From contig NZ_JAAVLW010000003.1 in assembly GCF_013114835.1 (NCBI RefSeq), positions 372,001 through 436,000 on the forward strand: DNA of 64,000 bases, given 5' to 3'. The first letter of the stretch is position 1, and each line of letters begins with the position of its first letter. The DNA comes from Bradyrhizobium archetypum (GTDB lineage Bacteria > Pseudomonadota > Alphaproteobacteria > Rhizobiales > Xanthobacteraceae). The position numbers were made by a program, and so were the translations under genes. Positions 24,999-33,055 of the stretch are shown here, piece after piece. Below the pieces are notes generated by a model. It worked only from the letters and a program-made list of their open reading frames with translations, was not told where the DNA came from and made no database searches.

Positions 24999-26302
24999 CT
25001 GCCGAGATGAACCGCGCGCGCCGTTCGATACGCTCGCATCTCATTGCAGGTCTTGCGCTGACGCTGGTGCTGCTCGGCGGATTTGGCGGCTGGGCCTCGA
25101 CGGTGCAGATCTCCGGCGCCCTGATCGCGCCGGGCTCGGTGGTGGTCGATTCCAACGTCAAGAAGGTGCAGCACCCGACCGGCGGCGTCGTCGGCGAAGT
25201 GCGGGTGCGCGATGGCGACGTCGTCAAGGCGGGCGACGTCGTGGTGCGTCTCGACGAAACCGTGGTCAAGGCGAGCCTTGCCATCGTGGTCAAGACGCTG
25301 AACGGCTTGTGGGCGCGCGCGGCGCGGCTGGAGGCCGAGCAGCGCGGCCTCGACAAGATCAAGTTCCCGCCGCAGCTTGCCGATCGGGTCGACGACTCCG
25401 ATGTCCGCGACGTCATCGCGAGTGAGACAAAACTGTTCGAGGTGCGCGTGTTCGGGCGCGCCGGACAGAAGTCGCAGTTGCGCGAGCGCGTCGCCCAGCT
25501 CAATGAGGAAATCGCCGGCCTCACCGCCCAGGAGCAGGCCAAGGAAAAGGAAATCGCGCTGGTGGAAAAGGAGCTGGTCGGCGTGCGCCAGCTCTACGAG
25601 CAGCGCCTGATCCAGATTTCGCGGCTGACGGTTTTGGAGCGCGATCTCGCCCGCCTGTCGGGCGAGCGTGCGCAGTATATCGCGGCGCGGGCGCAGGCCA
25701 GGGGCAAGATCACTGAAACCGAGCTGCAGATCATCCAGATCGACAAGGACGTGGTCAGCGAGGTCTCCAAGGATCTGCGCGAGACCAATGACAAGATCGG
25801 TGAGTTCGTCGAGCGCAAGGTGACCGCAGAGGACCAATTGCGCCGCATCGATATCCGCGCGCCGCAGGACGGCGTCGTGCTGCAGTCGACGGTGCACACG
25901 GTCGGCGGCGTCATCACGGCGGGCGACGCCATCATGATGATCGTGCCGAAGGCCGACGATCTCTCGGTCGAGGCCAAGGTCAATCCGCAGGACATCGACA
26001 AGCTGCAGATCGGCCAGAAGACGCTGCTGAGGCTGTCCGCCTTCAACCAGCGCACCACGCCGGAACTCAATGGCGTCGTCACCCGCGTCTCCGCAGACGT
26101 CACCACCGATCAGCGGACCGGCCAGAGCTACTACACCATCCGCGTCTCGATGCCGCCCGACGAAGTCGCCCGCCTCGGCGAGGTCAAGATCATTCCCGGC
26201 ATGCCGGTGGAAGCCTTCGTCCAGACCGGCGACCGCACCATGTTCTCCTACTTGATGAAGCCGTTCAGCGATCAACTGATGCGTTCGTTCCGGGAGCGGT
26301 AG
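24995..26302 (+). CDS. Type I secretion periplasmic adaptor (HlyD/PrtE family)
   Basis: A 435-residue membrane-fusion protein with one N-terminal membrane helix (about 15-35), a split biotinyl-lipoyl domain (GSVVVDSNVKKVQHPTGG and IRAPQDGVVLQSTVH), a long coiled-coil hairpin (about 110-270) and the C-terminal beta-barrel with IIPGMPVEAFVQTGDRT. It would bridge the PrtD-type ATPase and an outer-membrane channel. It starts in a four-base overlap with the ATPase gene. Confidence 0.92.
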   Translation: MTAEMNRARRSIRSHLIAGLALTLVLLGGFGGWASTVQISGALIAPGSVVVDSNVKKVQHPTGGVVGEVRVRDGDVVKAGDVVVRLDETVVKASLAIVVKTLNGLWARAARLEAEQRGLDKIKFPPQLADRVDDSDVRDVIASETKLFEVRVFGRAGQKSQLRERVAQLNEEIAGLTAQEQAKEKEIALVEKELVGVRQLYEQRLIQISRLTVLERDLARLSGERAQYIAARAQARGKITETELQIIQIDKDVVSEVSKDLRETNDKIGEFVERKVTAEDQLRRIDIRAPQDGVVLQSTVHTVGGVITAGDAIMMIVPKADDLSVEAKVNPQDIDKLQIGQKTLLRLSAFNQRTTPELNGVVTRVSADVTTDQRTGQSYYTIRVSMPPDEVARLGEVKIIPGMPVEAFVQTGDRTMFSYLMKPFSDQLMRSFRER

Positions 26303-26324
26303 TTCACCACCGCTGTCGTTCCTT

Positions 26325-26470
26325 CGAACGATGCATGGGCCCGGCTTTGCATCGCGTCACTGCGTGCCGCCGCGTCCGGGACACGAAAGCTTTTGAGACA
26401 GCAAACTGTATCCGTTCCCCTGACGCAGCGCAGCGCGAAGCGGTGCGCTGCCGAGCCGGGGTCCATGCGG
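26325..26470. repeat. Intergenic repeat, family D
   Basis: CGTCCGGGACACGAAAG, CGCAGCGCAGCGCGAAGCGG and GCCGAGCCGGGGTCCATGCG are shared, often inverted, with the elements at 58190-58320 and 62538-62582. It separates the HlyD gene and the convergent CinA-family gene. Confidence 0.55.
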
Positions 26471-26483
26471 GCTACGATCACAT

Positions 26484-26967
26484 CTACTTCGACAAATTCT
26501 CCAGCAGCAAGTTCAACGCCGTGCTCGCAAACTGTCGCATGTTCGCTTGCCGGTCAGCACTTCCCGTCTCCAGCGTGAACACTTCGTTTTGTGGCCCCGC
26601 TACCGCCATGCAGCTATGGCCGGCGGCGTCGCCGTAGCGGTTGCCGGTCGGCCCCGTCGCGCCGGTCTCCGACAATCCCCAGTCGGTCGCAAAGCGCTGG
26701 CGGACCCGGCTCGCCAGCAGCTTTGCGTAAGGCTCGGACGCCGAGCGGAGGCCCTTCATCGCCTCGTCCGGAATGTCCATCAGCAGCCGTCGCGCATCCC
26801 GCGTATAGACCACCGCACCGCCGAGGAAAATAGGCCGATGCGCCCGGCACAGACAAGAGCGCAGCCGAGATCAGGCCGCCGGTTGAGGATTCTGCCACCG
26901 CAATCGTCTGCTTTCGCGCGATCAGTTGGGTCGCGATCTTTTCTGCGATCGTTACAAGCTCTTTCAT
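26484..26967 (-). pseudogene. CinA-family nicotinamide-nucleotide amidase gene with a frameshift
   Basis: Read from the ATG at 26965-26967 (AGGAGTT upstream), the first frame encodes MKELVTIAEKIATQLIARKQ, then AVAESSTGGLIS and PGASAYF, the CinA C-terminal domain. The sequence then continues only in another frame, GGAVVYTRDARR through ETGATGPTGNRYGD to the stop at 26484. An extra C near 26825 (TATTTTCCTC) would explain the break, with TAT TTT CTC GGC expected. Both halves are well conserved, so this is either a recent inactivation or a sequence error. An intact protein would be about 160 residues and deamidate nicotinamide mononucleotide. Confidence 0.8.
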
Positions 26968-27106
26968 TTCAACTCCTGCGCGTAAGCCATTTGCCCAGTC
27001 ATGCCCTCGTAGCACAGGAGGGTTACGCTTGCCGAGTTGCGGCGTGCGGGCCGCCCTGATTGAATACCTCGAACAATTGCGTCGCGCGCGCTCACGAGGA
27101 AACACC

Positions 27107-28186
27107 ATGACGTCGCCGCTTCCCGGCGGCGTGGATTGCGATCTGCATCCCGCCGTGCCGCATTTGACCAGCCTGTTGCCCTACATGAACGAGTATTGGC
27201 GCGACCAGGTGACGACACGCGGCATGACCGACCTGGTCTCGCAATCCTATCCGACCAATTCGCCGATCTCGTCGCGGCCGGACTGGCGGCCGGCTCAGGG
27301 CAAGCCGGGCGCTGACATCGCCGACTTGCAGAAGCAGGCGCTCGACCGCTTCGGCGTCGCCTACGGCATCTGCAATCCGCTCTACGGCGTGCAGATGGTG
27401 TTTTCCGAGGACATGCAGGACGCGTTCTGCCGCGCGCTGAACGACTGGCTGGCCAAAGAGTGGCTCGACAAGGACGGCCGGCTGCGCGGCTCGATTGTGA
27501 TCCCGACGCAAAGCGTCGAAAAATCCGTCGCCGAGATCGAGCGCTGCGCCAAGGACAAGCGCTTCGTCCAGGTGCTGATGCTGGTCATGGGCGACATGCC
27601 GCTCGGCAAGCGCGCCTATTGGCCGATCTACGCCGCCGCCGAACGTCTCGGCCTCACCGTCGGCGTCCATGCCGGCAGCGCCTATCACAATCCGCCGACC
27701 TCGATCGGCTGGGGTTCCTATCACATCGAGGACTATGTCGCGCAGGCGACCGCCTTCCAGACCCAGCTCACCAGCGTGATCGTGGAGGGCGTGTTCGCCC
27801 GCCATCCGAAGCTGAAAATGGTGATGCTGGAAAGTGGCTTCACCTGGCTGCCGGCCTATCTGTGGCGGCTGCACAAGTTCTGGCGCGGCATACGGATGGA
27901 GACCCCGTGGGTCGACCGCGCGCCGCTGGAGATTGTGCGCAGCAACATCCGCTTCTCGCTGCAGCCGATCGATGCGCCGCCGGATCCCGCAACCCTGAAC
28001 CGCCTGTTTGACCATATGCAGTCGGACGAATTGCTCCTATTCTCGACCGACTATCCGCACTGGCAGTTCGATGGCGACGAGGTGCTGCCGCCGGGATTGT
28101 CGCCTGATCTGGTTCGCAGGATCATGATCGACAATCCGCTCGCGACATACGGCCGGTTGCAAGCGGTGAAGGAGACGACGCCATGA
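27107..28186 (+). CDS. Amidohydrolase (ACMSD/amidohydrolase 2 family), first of a pair
   Basis: A 359-residue metal-dependent TIM-barrel hydrolase or decarboxylase. The metal-binding D12-L-H14 (CDLHP) is near the start, a conserved histidine is in GVHAGS, and the late acidic ligand is in FSTDYPHW. The ATG at 27107 has GAGGA upstream and gives the usual family start just before the DxH motif; a frame 26 codons longer has no family support. Its stop overlaps the paralogous gene that follows. Relatives decarboxylate or hydrolyse cyclic or aromatic acids; the substrate here is unknown. Confidence 0.85.
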   Translation: MTSPLPGGVDCDLHPAVPHLTSLLPYMNEYWRDQVTTRGMTDLVSQSYPTNSPISSRPDWRPAQGKPGADIADLQKQALDRFGVAYGICNPLYGVQMVFSEDMQDAFCRALNDWLAKEWLDKDGRLRGSIVIPTQSVEKSVAEIERCAKDKRFVQVLMLVMGDMPLGKRAYWPIYAAAERLGLTVGVHAGSAYHNPPTSIGWGSYHIEDYVAQATAFQTQLTSVIVEGVFARHPKLKMVMLESGFTWLPAYLWRLHKFWRGIRMETPWVDRAPLEIVRSNIRFSLQPIDAPPDPATLNRLFDHMQSDELLLFSTDYPHWQFDGDEVLPPGLSPDLVRRIMIDNPLATYGRLQAVKETTP

Positions 28187-29286
28187 ACGTCCAGTTCCGC
28201 CCAGAATCTTCGGCAACTGTCAGCCTCAAGACCGCGATCGCCGATTGCGACATTCACCCGGCACGCGCCACCAAGGACGAACTTTATCCGTTTATGGCAA
28301 AGCGCTGGCATGCGCATCTCGAGACTTACGGCATCCAGGCCTATCACGGCATGATGGAAGGCCCGCCCTATCCGAAGGCGCAGCCGAATGCCTCGCGGCG
28401 CGATGCGTGGCCGCCGGAAGGCGGGCCGCAGGGCTCCTCGCTCTCCTTCATGCAGAAGCAGTTGCTCGACCCCTACAATGTCGCGCTCGGCGTGCTCAAT
28501 CCGCTCGCCAGCGGGCAGGGCTTGCGCAACCAGGATTTCGCCAGCGCGCTCTGTTCCGCCATCAATGACTGGCAGATCGAGAAATGGACCAGCAAGGACA
28601 AGCGCCTGAAGGCCTCGATCGTCGTCGCCAATGAGGATGGCGTGGCCGCCGCCGCCGAAATCCGCAAGCGCGCGGGCGATCCGAATTTCGTGCAGGTGCT
28701 CTTGCTCTCGCGCAACGTCGAGCCGCTTGGCCAGCGCCGCTACTGGCCGGTCTACGAGGCGGCGCAGGAAATCGGGCTGCCGGTCGGCGTGCACGCCTTC
28801 GGCTTCGGCGGCAATCCGCTCACGCCTTCGGGCTGGCCGAGCTTCTACATCGAAGAGATGGTGGGCCATGCACAATGCCAGCAGACCGTGCTCGCAAGCC
28901 TCGTGCTCGAAGGCGTGTTCGAGCGTTTCCCGAAATTGAAAATGGTGATGATCGAGGCCGGCTTCGGCTGGGCGCCGTCGCTCGCCTGGCGGCTCGACAA
29001 AAGCTTTGAGAAGCTGCACAGCGAGGTGCCGCATCTGAAACGAAAGCCGTCGGAATATATCCGCGACCACATCTGGTGGACCACGCAGCCGATGGAAGAT
29101 CCGGAGCGCCGCGATCATCTGTTCCAGGTCATCGAGTGGATCGGCTGGGACAGACTGTTGTTCGCGACCGACTACCCGCATTGGGATTTCGACGAGCCGT
29201 CGCGCGTGCTGCCGGCCGGCGTCAGCGATGCCAACCGCGAAGCGTTCTATCTCGGCAACGCGAAGAAGCTGTACGGGATAGCTTGA
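28183..29286 (+). CDS. Amidohydrolase (ACMSD/amidohydrolase 2 family), second of a pair
   Basis: A 367-residue paralogue of the preceding enzyme with the same motifs: D23-I-H25 (CDIHP), GVHAFG, and FATDYPHWDFD near the end. It shares KLKMVM.E.GF.W.P with its neighbour. It begins in the overlap ATGA with the first gene and its stop overlaps the start of the Rieske gene (TGATG). Two coupled members suggest a heteromeric enzyme or two consecutive steps. Confidence 0.85.
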   Translation: MNVQFRPESSATVSLKTAIADCDIHPARATKDELYPFMAKRWHAHLETYGIQAYHGMMEGPPYPKAQPNASRRDAWPPEGGPQGSSLSFMQKQLLDPYNVALGVLNPLASGQGLRNQDFASALCSAINDWQIEKWTSKDKRLKASIVVANEDGVAAAAEIRKRAGDPNFVQVLLLSRNVEPLGQRRYWPVYEAAQEIGLPVGVHAFGFGGNPLTPSGWPSFYIEEMVGHAQCQQTVLASLVLEGVFERFPKLKMVMIEAGFGWAPSLAWRLDKSFEKLHSEVPHLKRKPSEYIRDHIWWTTQPMEDPERRDHLFQVIEWIGWDRLLFATDYPHWDFDEPSRVLPAGVSDANREAFYLGNAKKLYGIA

Positions 29287-29699
29287 TGGTTCGGCACGTC
29301 ATTGCCCCGGTGGATGAGCTGCCGCCGGGGACGCGAAAATTTCTGGAAATCGACGGCCGGCCGATCGCGATCTTCAACATCAAGGGCGAGTTCTTCGGCC
29401 TGCTGAACCGCTGCCCTCATCAGGGCGCGGCGTTGTGCGAAGGCCCGCTGATCGGACTCGCGCAATCCTCCAATCCCGGCGAGATCGAATACACCAAGCT
29501 CGGCGAAATCATCCGCTGCCCGTGGCATGGCTGGGAATTCGATATCCGCACCGGCCAGTCCTATTGCGATCCCAAACGCTTTCGCGCCCGGGCGTATCCA
29601 GTCAATGTCGAGCCGGGCGCGGCCGTGGTGAAGGGCCCGTATGTCGCGGAGACCATCGCGGTCACGGTCGAGAGCGATTACGTGGTGGTGGATTTGTAA
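29286..29699 (+). CDS. Rieske [2Fe-2S] ferredoxin-like protein
   Basis: A 137-residue soluble protein with Rieske ligands C43-P-H45 and C78-P-W-H81. The loop between the two motifs is longer than in simple Rieske ferredoxins (about 32 residues). There is no signal peptide or membrane helix, so it is cytoplasmic, and no oxygenase catalytic domain is attached. It starts within the stop of the second amidohydrolase gene. It is likely an electron carrier for an oxygenase encoded elsewhere, or a redox partner specific to this pathway. Confidence 0.88.
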   Translation: MVRHVIAPVDELPPGTRKFLEIDGRPIAIFNIKGEFFGLLNRCPHQGAALCEGPLIGLAQSSNPGEIEYTKLGEIIRCPWHGWEFDIRTGQSYCDPKRFRARAYPVNVEPGAAVVKGPYVAETIAVTVESDYVVVDL

Positions 29700-29725
29700 T
29701 ACCGGTCGGCGCGAAGCGCCGCCGG

Positions 29726-29795
29726 ATGACAGGCTCCGCGAAGCAATCCATCTGTCCTCGTGCCGAAGCATGGATTGCGTCGCGGAGCCTGTCAT
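29726..29795. repeat. Palindromic intergenic repeat, family B
   Basis: A 26-base arm at 29726-29751 (ATGACAGGCTCCGCGAAGCA...) is repeated in inverse at 29770-29795 with one mismatch, forming a long hairpin with an 18-base loop. It lies between convergent genes (Rieske and glucan synthase) and may terminate both. Confidence 0.85.
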
Positions 29796-29852
29796 CGCGC
29801 GCACATTCGCGCGACCCGTATGCTCGCAAGAAAGAATTCAAGAGCCGAATTC

Positions 29853-31832
29853 TCACGCGCCGCGAAATCCCCGTCGCAGCAAGCCGGCCAAGGCGCCGCG
29901 AAGACTGGCCACGGCGGCGATATTGCCATAGGACCCGCTGAAAAGCCGGACCACCAGCCGCCGATACTGATCGGCGCTCGGCTCGAGCCGCGCCAGCACG
30001 GTGTGGCCGGATCGCGAGACCATAGAAATGTCTGTCCATCCCAAGCCCTCCAGATGAATCCGGTAACGGCAGCCCGCAAGCTCGAGCGCGTCGCGGGCCG
30101 GACCCGACAAACGCACCGAACTCAGTGATATCCCGAGCAGGCGACACGACAGGATTTTCCCTTCGCCGGAGAGCCAGGCAGGCTCATCCGTTTCGAACAC
30201 ATCGCCGGTGCGGGGCAATTCGAAGCAGACGAGAAAGGCGATGAAGGCGATCAGCATCGCGATGCCGGCCCACAGCAAATTGAAGAAGTCGAGCGAGGAA
30301 ATCTCGCTGGCTGCATCGGGTGACACGAACGCCCAGACGATGCTGGCGGCCGAGCTGAAGGCGATCAGGCCAAAGATCGCGGCGAGCCTCCAATGCACGC
30401 GTGGCATCGAGCGGTCGCCGCCTTTGTCGGTGATCTTGAACGGGCGGCCGAACGGCTTGACGATGGCGCTCAGGAGTGTCGCGGTTACCGCAAAGCAGGT
30501 GACTGCGTGGGTGGCCTCCATGAACAACGGCAGCGTCCGCCCGCGGGAGATCCAGCCCATGTAGATGATTGGGCCGAGCAGCGCCGGCACGCCGTAGCGT
30601 AGAAAGGAGAGATAGTCGGCTTCGAAGGCGGGCAGGCCGCCGAACCAGTAGATAGTCGGCGCGATCAGCAGCAGAACCATGAATGGTTTGCAGAACCAGT
30701 TCAGCACCCCGTGAAAATAGTGCCAGCGCTGGGTGAAGCTAAAGCCGCGGCCGAACAGCGGGCCGTTGCGGAGCATGGCGACCTGTATGGTGCCGAGGCA
30801 CCACCGCGCGCGCTGGGTGATGTATTCCGGGATGCCTTCGGCCGAAAGTCCAAAGCTGAGCGGTTCGTTCAGCCACCAGGTACGGTAGCCGCGCGCCAGC
30901 ATCGTGTAGGTGAGGTTGATATCTTCCGAAATCGCTTGCTCCGGGAAGCCGCCGACCTCGTCGAGCCGGTCGCGGCGCACGACAAAGGAGGTGCCGACGC
31001 AGAACGCGCAGCCCCAGGCGTCCTTGGCTGGCTGAAAGACGTCGAAGAAGAAGCGTTGATCGTCGACCCAGCTCTTGCCGGCGAGCAGATTGTGCTGGAT
31101 CGGATCGGCGTTGCAGTAAAATTGCGGCGTCTGCACGATCGCAACCTCCGGATCGGACAACAGCAGGCCGACCGTGCGTTTCAAAAAATCCCGCCGTGGT
31201 GCAAAATCGGCATCGAGCACCAGGATGACCGGCGCATTGGTCTCGCGCGCGGTCGCCGCCAGCCCATGATTGAGGTTGCCAGCCTTGGCGCCGATGTTGT
31301 CCGGCCGCGTCAGATGATTGGCACCAACTTGTGCGCAATAGTCGCGCAGCCAGTCGCGCTTGGTGTCGTCGAGCACCCAGACCGTCGCATTGGGATAGTC
31401 GAGCGCCAGGGCGCTGAGGATCGATCGTTCGAGGATTTCGAGCGGCTCATCATAGGTGCAGATGAAGATGTCGACGGCGGGGTAGCCTCGCGATCCAGCT
31501 AGTTGGCGTTGCGCCGCGTCGGCCTGCGCGGTGCGATCGGTGCTGCGGAACAGGATCACGATCGAGATCAGAGTGTAGAGAATGGCAACAGATTCAAACG
31601 AGATGAACAGCCGCGGCCACAGGCTTTCGGCCGACAGCGCAAATGGCGGCAACGTATCGTTCCATCGCCAGAGCGCATAGAGGATCAGAAGGGCTGAAGT
31701 CGTGATGCCGAACAGGACACGGTCCTTGGCATGCAGCGGATCCAGCAGCCGCGCCATCACCAGAAGCCCAAGGAGGATTCCCGTATCCATGGTGAGGATC
31801 GATAGATCATCGCCGGCGCTCGGGAACATCAT
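29853..31832 (-). CDS. Family 2 glucan synthase, BcsA/BgsA-like
   Basis: A 659-residue processive membrane glycosyltransferase. Two N-terminal helices (about 15-50 and 75-97) precede the catalytic domain, with D128 (TYDEP), D155-D156 (VLDD), D207-A-D209, the SED motif ending at D304, and Q340-R-A-R-W344. Four to six helices follow, then about 105 cytoplasmic residues. This tail has ISLSSVRLSG, reminiscent of PilZ, but no RxxxR, so a standard PilZ c-di-GMP site is not visible. The ATG at 31830-31832 overlaps the upstream stop. The pairing with a HlyD-like gene, and the lack of bcsB, resembles the mixed-linkage beta-glucan synthase BgsA/BgsB of Sinorhizobium more than cellulose synthase. The product is unproven. 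Confidence 0.85.
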   Translation of the reverse strand: MMFPSAGDDLSILTMDTGILLGLLVMARLLDPLHAKDRVLFGITTSALLILYALWRWNDTLPPFALSAESLWPRLFISFESVAILYTLISIVILFRSTDRTAQADAAQRQLAGSRGYPAVDIFICTYDEPLEILERSILSALALDYPNATVWVLDDTKRDWLRDYCAQVGANHLTRPDNIGAKAGNLNHGLAATARETNAPVILVLDADFAPRRDFLKRTVGLLLSDPEVAIVQTPQFYCNADPIQHNLLAGKSWVDDQRFFFDVFQPAKDAWGCAFCVGTSFVVRRDRLDEVGGFPEQAISEDINLTYTMLARGYRTWWLNEPLSFGLSAEGIPEYITQRARWCLGTIQVAMLRNGPLFGRGFSFTQRWHYFHGVLNWFCKPFMVLLLIAPTIYWFGGLPAFEADYLSFLRYGVPALLGPIIYMGWISRGRTLPLFMEATHAVTCFAVTATLLSAIVKPFGRPFKITDKGGDRSMPRVHWRLAAIFGLIAFSSAASIVWAFVSPDAASEISSLDFFNLLWAGIAMLIAFIAFLVCFELPRTGDVFETDEPAWLSGEGKILSCRLLGISLSSVRLSGPARDALELAGCRYRIHLEGLGWTDISMVSRSGHTVLARLEPSADQYRRLVVRLFSGSYGNIAAVASLRGALAGLLRRGFRGA

Positions 31833-33055
31833 CGTATTTTTTCCCCGCTGAACGGATTCCAGCCCGTTTCGGCCAGCGCCGCCCACGCCGTCGCGCCGAG
31901 GTGCGGGCGGCGGTAGTAGAAGAAGTCGGGCACGGTGCCGGTGGGATCGATTGACAACCCCGTCGTCAGTCGCGCGGTGCGCGTTGCGTTGAGCAGACCG
32001 GAGCGCGTTTGGTCGGTCTTCAAATTGGCCAGCAGCCGATCGCTCTGCAGTGTGTTGCCGCTGATCCGGTAGGCCAACGCTGCCTGCGCGGTGCCCTCGA
32101 CCCAGATGCCGTCGCGGTCCCCGTTGAAATCGAAACCGCCATCGACCGCCAGATGAGATTGCGCGAAGTCAAGCGTGCTTCGCCAGGCCGCCGGCGCGTC
32201 CGGCGCGGCCATCCATGGCCAAAGCTGAGCGTCAAGCGCGAGCAGGCCTTCATCCGCAAGACTGCCGTCGGGTTTTGTTCCGATTGAGAAGTGATTTCCG
32301 CGGAAGGTACGATCGAGCAGCCGCCGGGCCCGCCCGGCCGCGTCGGCGTATTTTGGCTCGCCGGTCAGGCGGAACAGCCAGCTCGCGGCGGCATGGACGT
32401 CTGCATTATGCTCGGTCGACATCCACGTCAGAGTGACCTGTTGCGGATCGTAACCGTGAAACCCGCCACAGAAGCCGTCGCGGCACGCGGTCGCCGCGAT
32501 GATCCAATCGACCAGGCTTCTGGCGTCGGCGAGATACTGCGGATCATGCGTCGCCTGGTGCAGCGTCAGCAGCGCCAAGGCCGCCCATGCAACGTTGCCG
32601 GTCGAGATGCCATCCTGCGCCGCATCCTCGGCCCAGATCCTGGCGTGCTCATCCCACCATCCCGGTAGATTCGGAGCTCCCTTGCCAACCGAGCCGGCGC
32701 GATAGGCGTTGCGAATCCGATGATCGTTAAAGGTCCGGTCGTTGCGGACCGCCCGGCTCAATGCGTTACCGATCGGCTTGGCATCCGGCACGTTGCCGCA
32801 GGCGATCAGCGCAATAACGGCGAGCGCGTTGTCGTAGACAAACGCCGTCGTGGCAATGCCGGCCGGCAGGCTTGCTTCGTCAGCTCCGGGTTCATAACTG
32901 CGGATGAAGACAGCATCGGCCTCGCCGGTCAGCGGTGCTACCGCCGTGGTGAGTCCAGCACAAAACGGGCCGCCGCCCTTCTCCGGCTGCTTGCTCGCAA
33001 CGGGCGTCGAACTCAGGACCATTGCACACAACGTCATTCCAACCGCGTGCTTCAT
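31829..33055 (-). CDS. Secreted (alpha/alpha)6-barrel-like protein, possible polysaccharide hydrolase or lyase
   Basis: A 408-residue protein with a signal peptide (KHAVGMTLCAMVLSSTPVAS). The body has repeated helical pairs of the six-hairpin glycosidase type, with TAFVYDNALAVIAL, STGNVAWAALALL, STEHNADVHAAASWLF, and GIWVEGTAQAALAY. Aspartates and glutamates in these motifs (for example WMSTEHNAD and WVEGT) could be catalytic. The ATG at 33053-33055 overlaps the HlyD-like stop, and its own stop overlaps the synthase start. It likely trims or edits the polymer in the periplasm, like BcsZ or AlgL in other systems. I do not recognise a named family. Confidence 0.7.
   Translation of the reverse strand: MKHAVGMTLCAMVLSSTPVASKQPEKGGGPFCAGLTTAVAPLTGEADAVFIRSYEPGADEASLPAGIATTAFVYDNALAVIALIACGNVPDAKPIGNALSRAVRNDRTFNDHRIRNAYRAGSVGKGAPNLPGWWDEHARIWAEDAAQDGISTGNVAWAALALLTLHQATHDPQYLADARSLVDWIIAATACRDGFCGGFHGYDPQQVTLTWMSTEHNADVHAAASWLFRLTGEPKYADAAGRARRLLDRTFRGNHFSIGTKPDGSLADEGLLALDAQLWPWMAAPDAPAAWRSTLDFAQSHLAVDGGFDFNGDRDGIWVEGTAQAALAYRISGNTLQSDRLLANLKTDQTRSGLLNATRTARLTTGLSIDPTGTVPDFFYYRRPHLGATAWAALAETGWNPFSGEKIR

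Noticed and set aside
26484..26967. Programmed frameshifting in the CinA-family gene
   Set aside because: No classical slippery heptamer or downstream structure is evident, and this family is not known for recoding; mutation or error is simpler.
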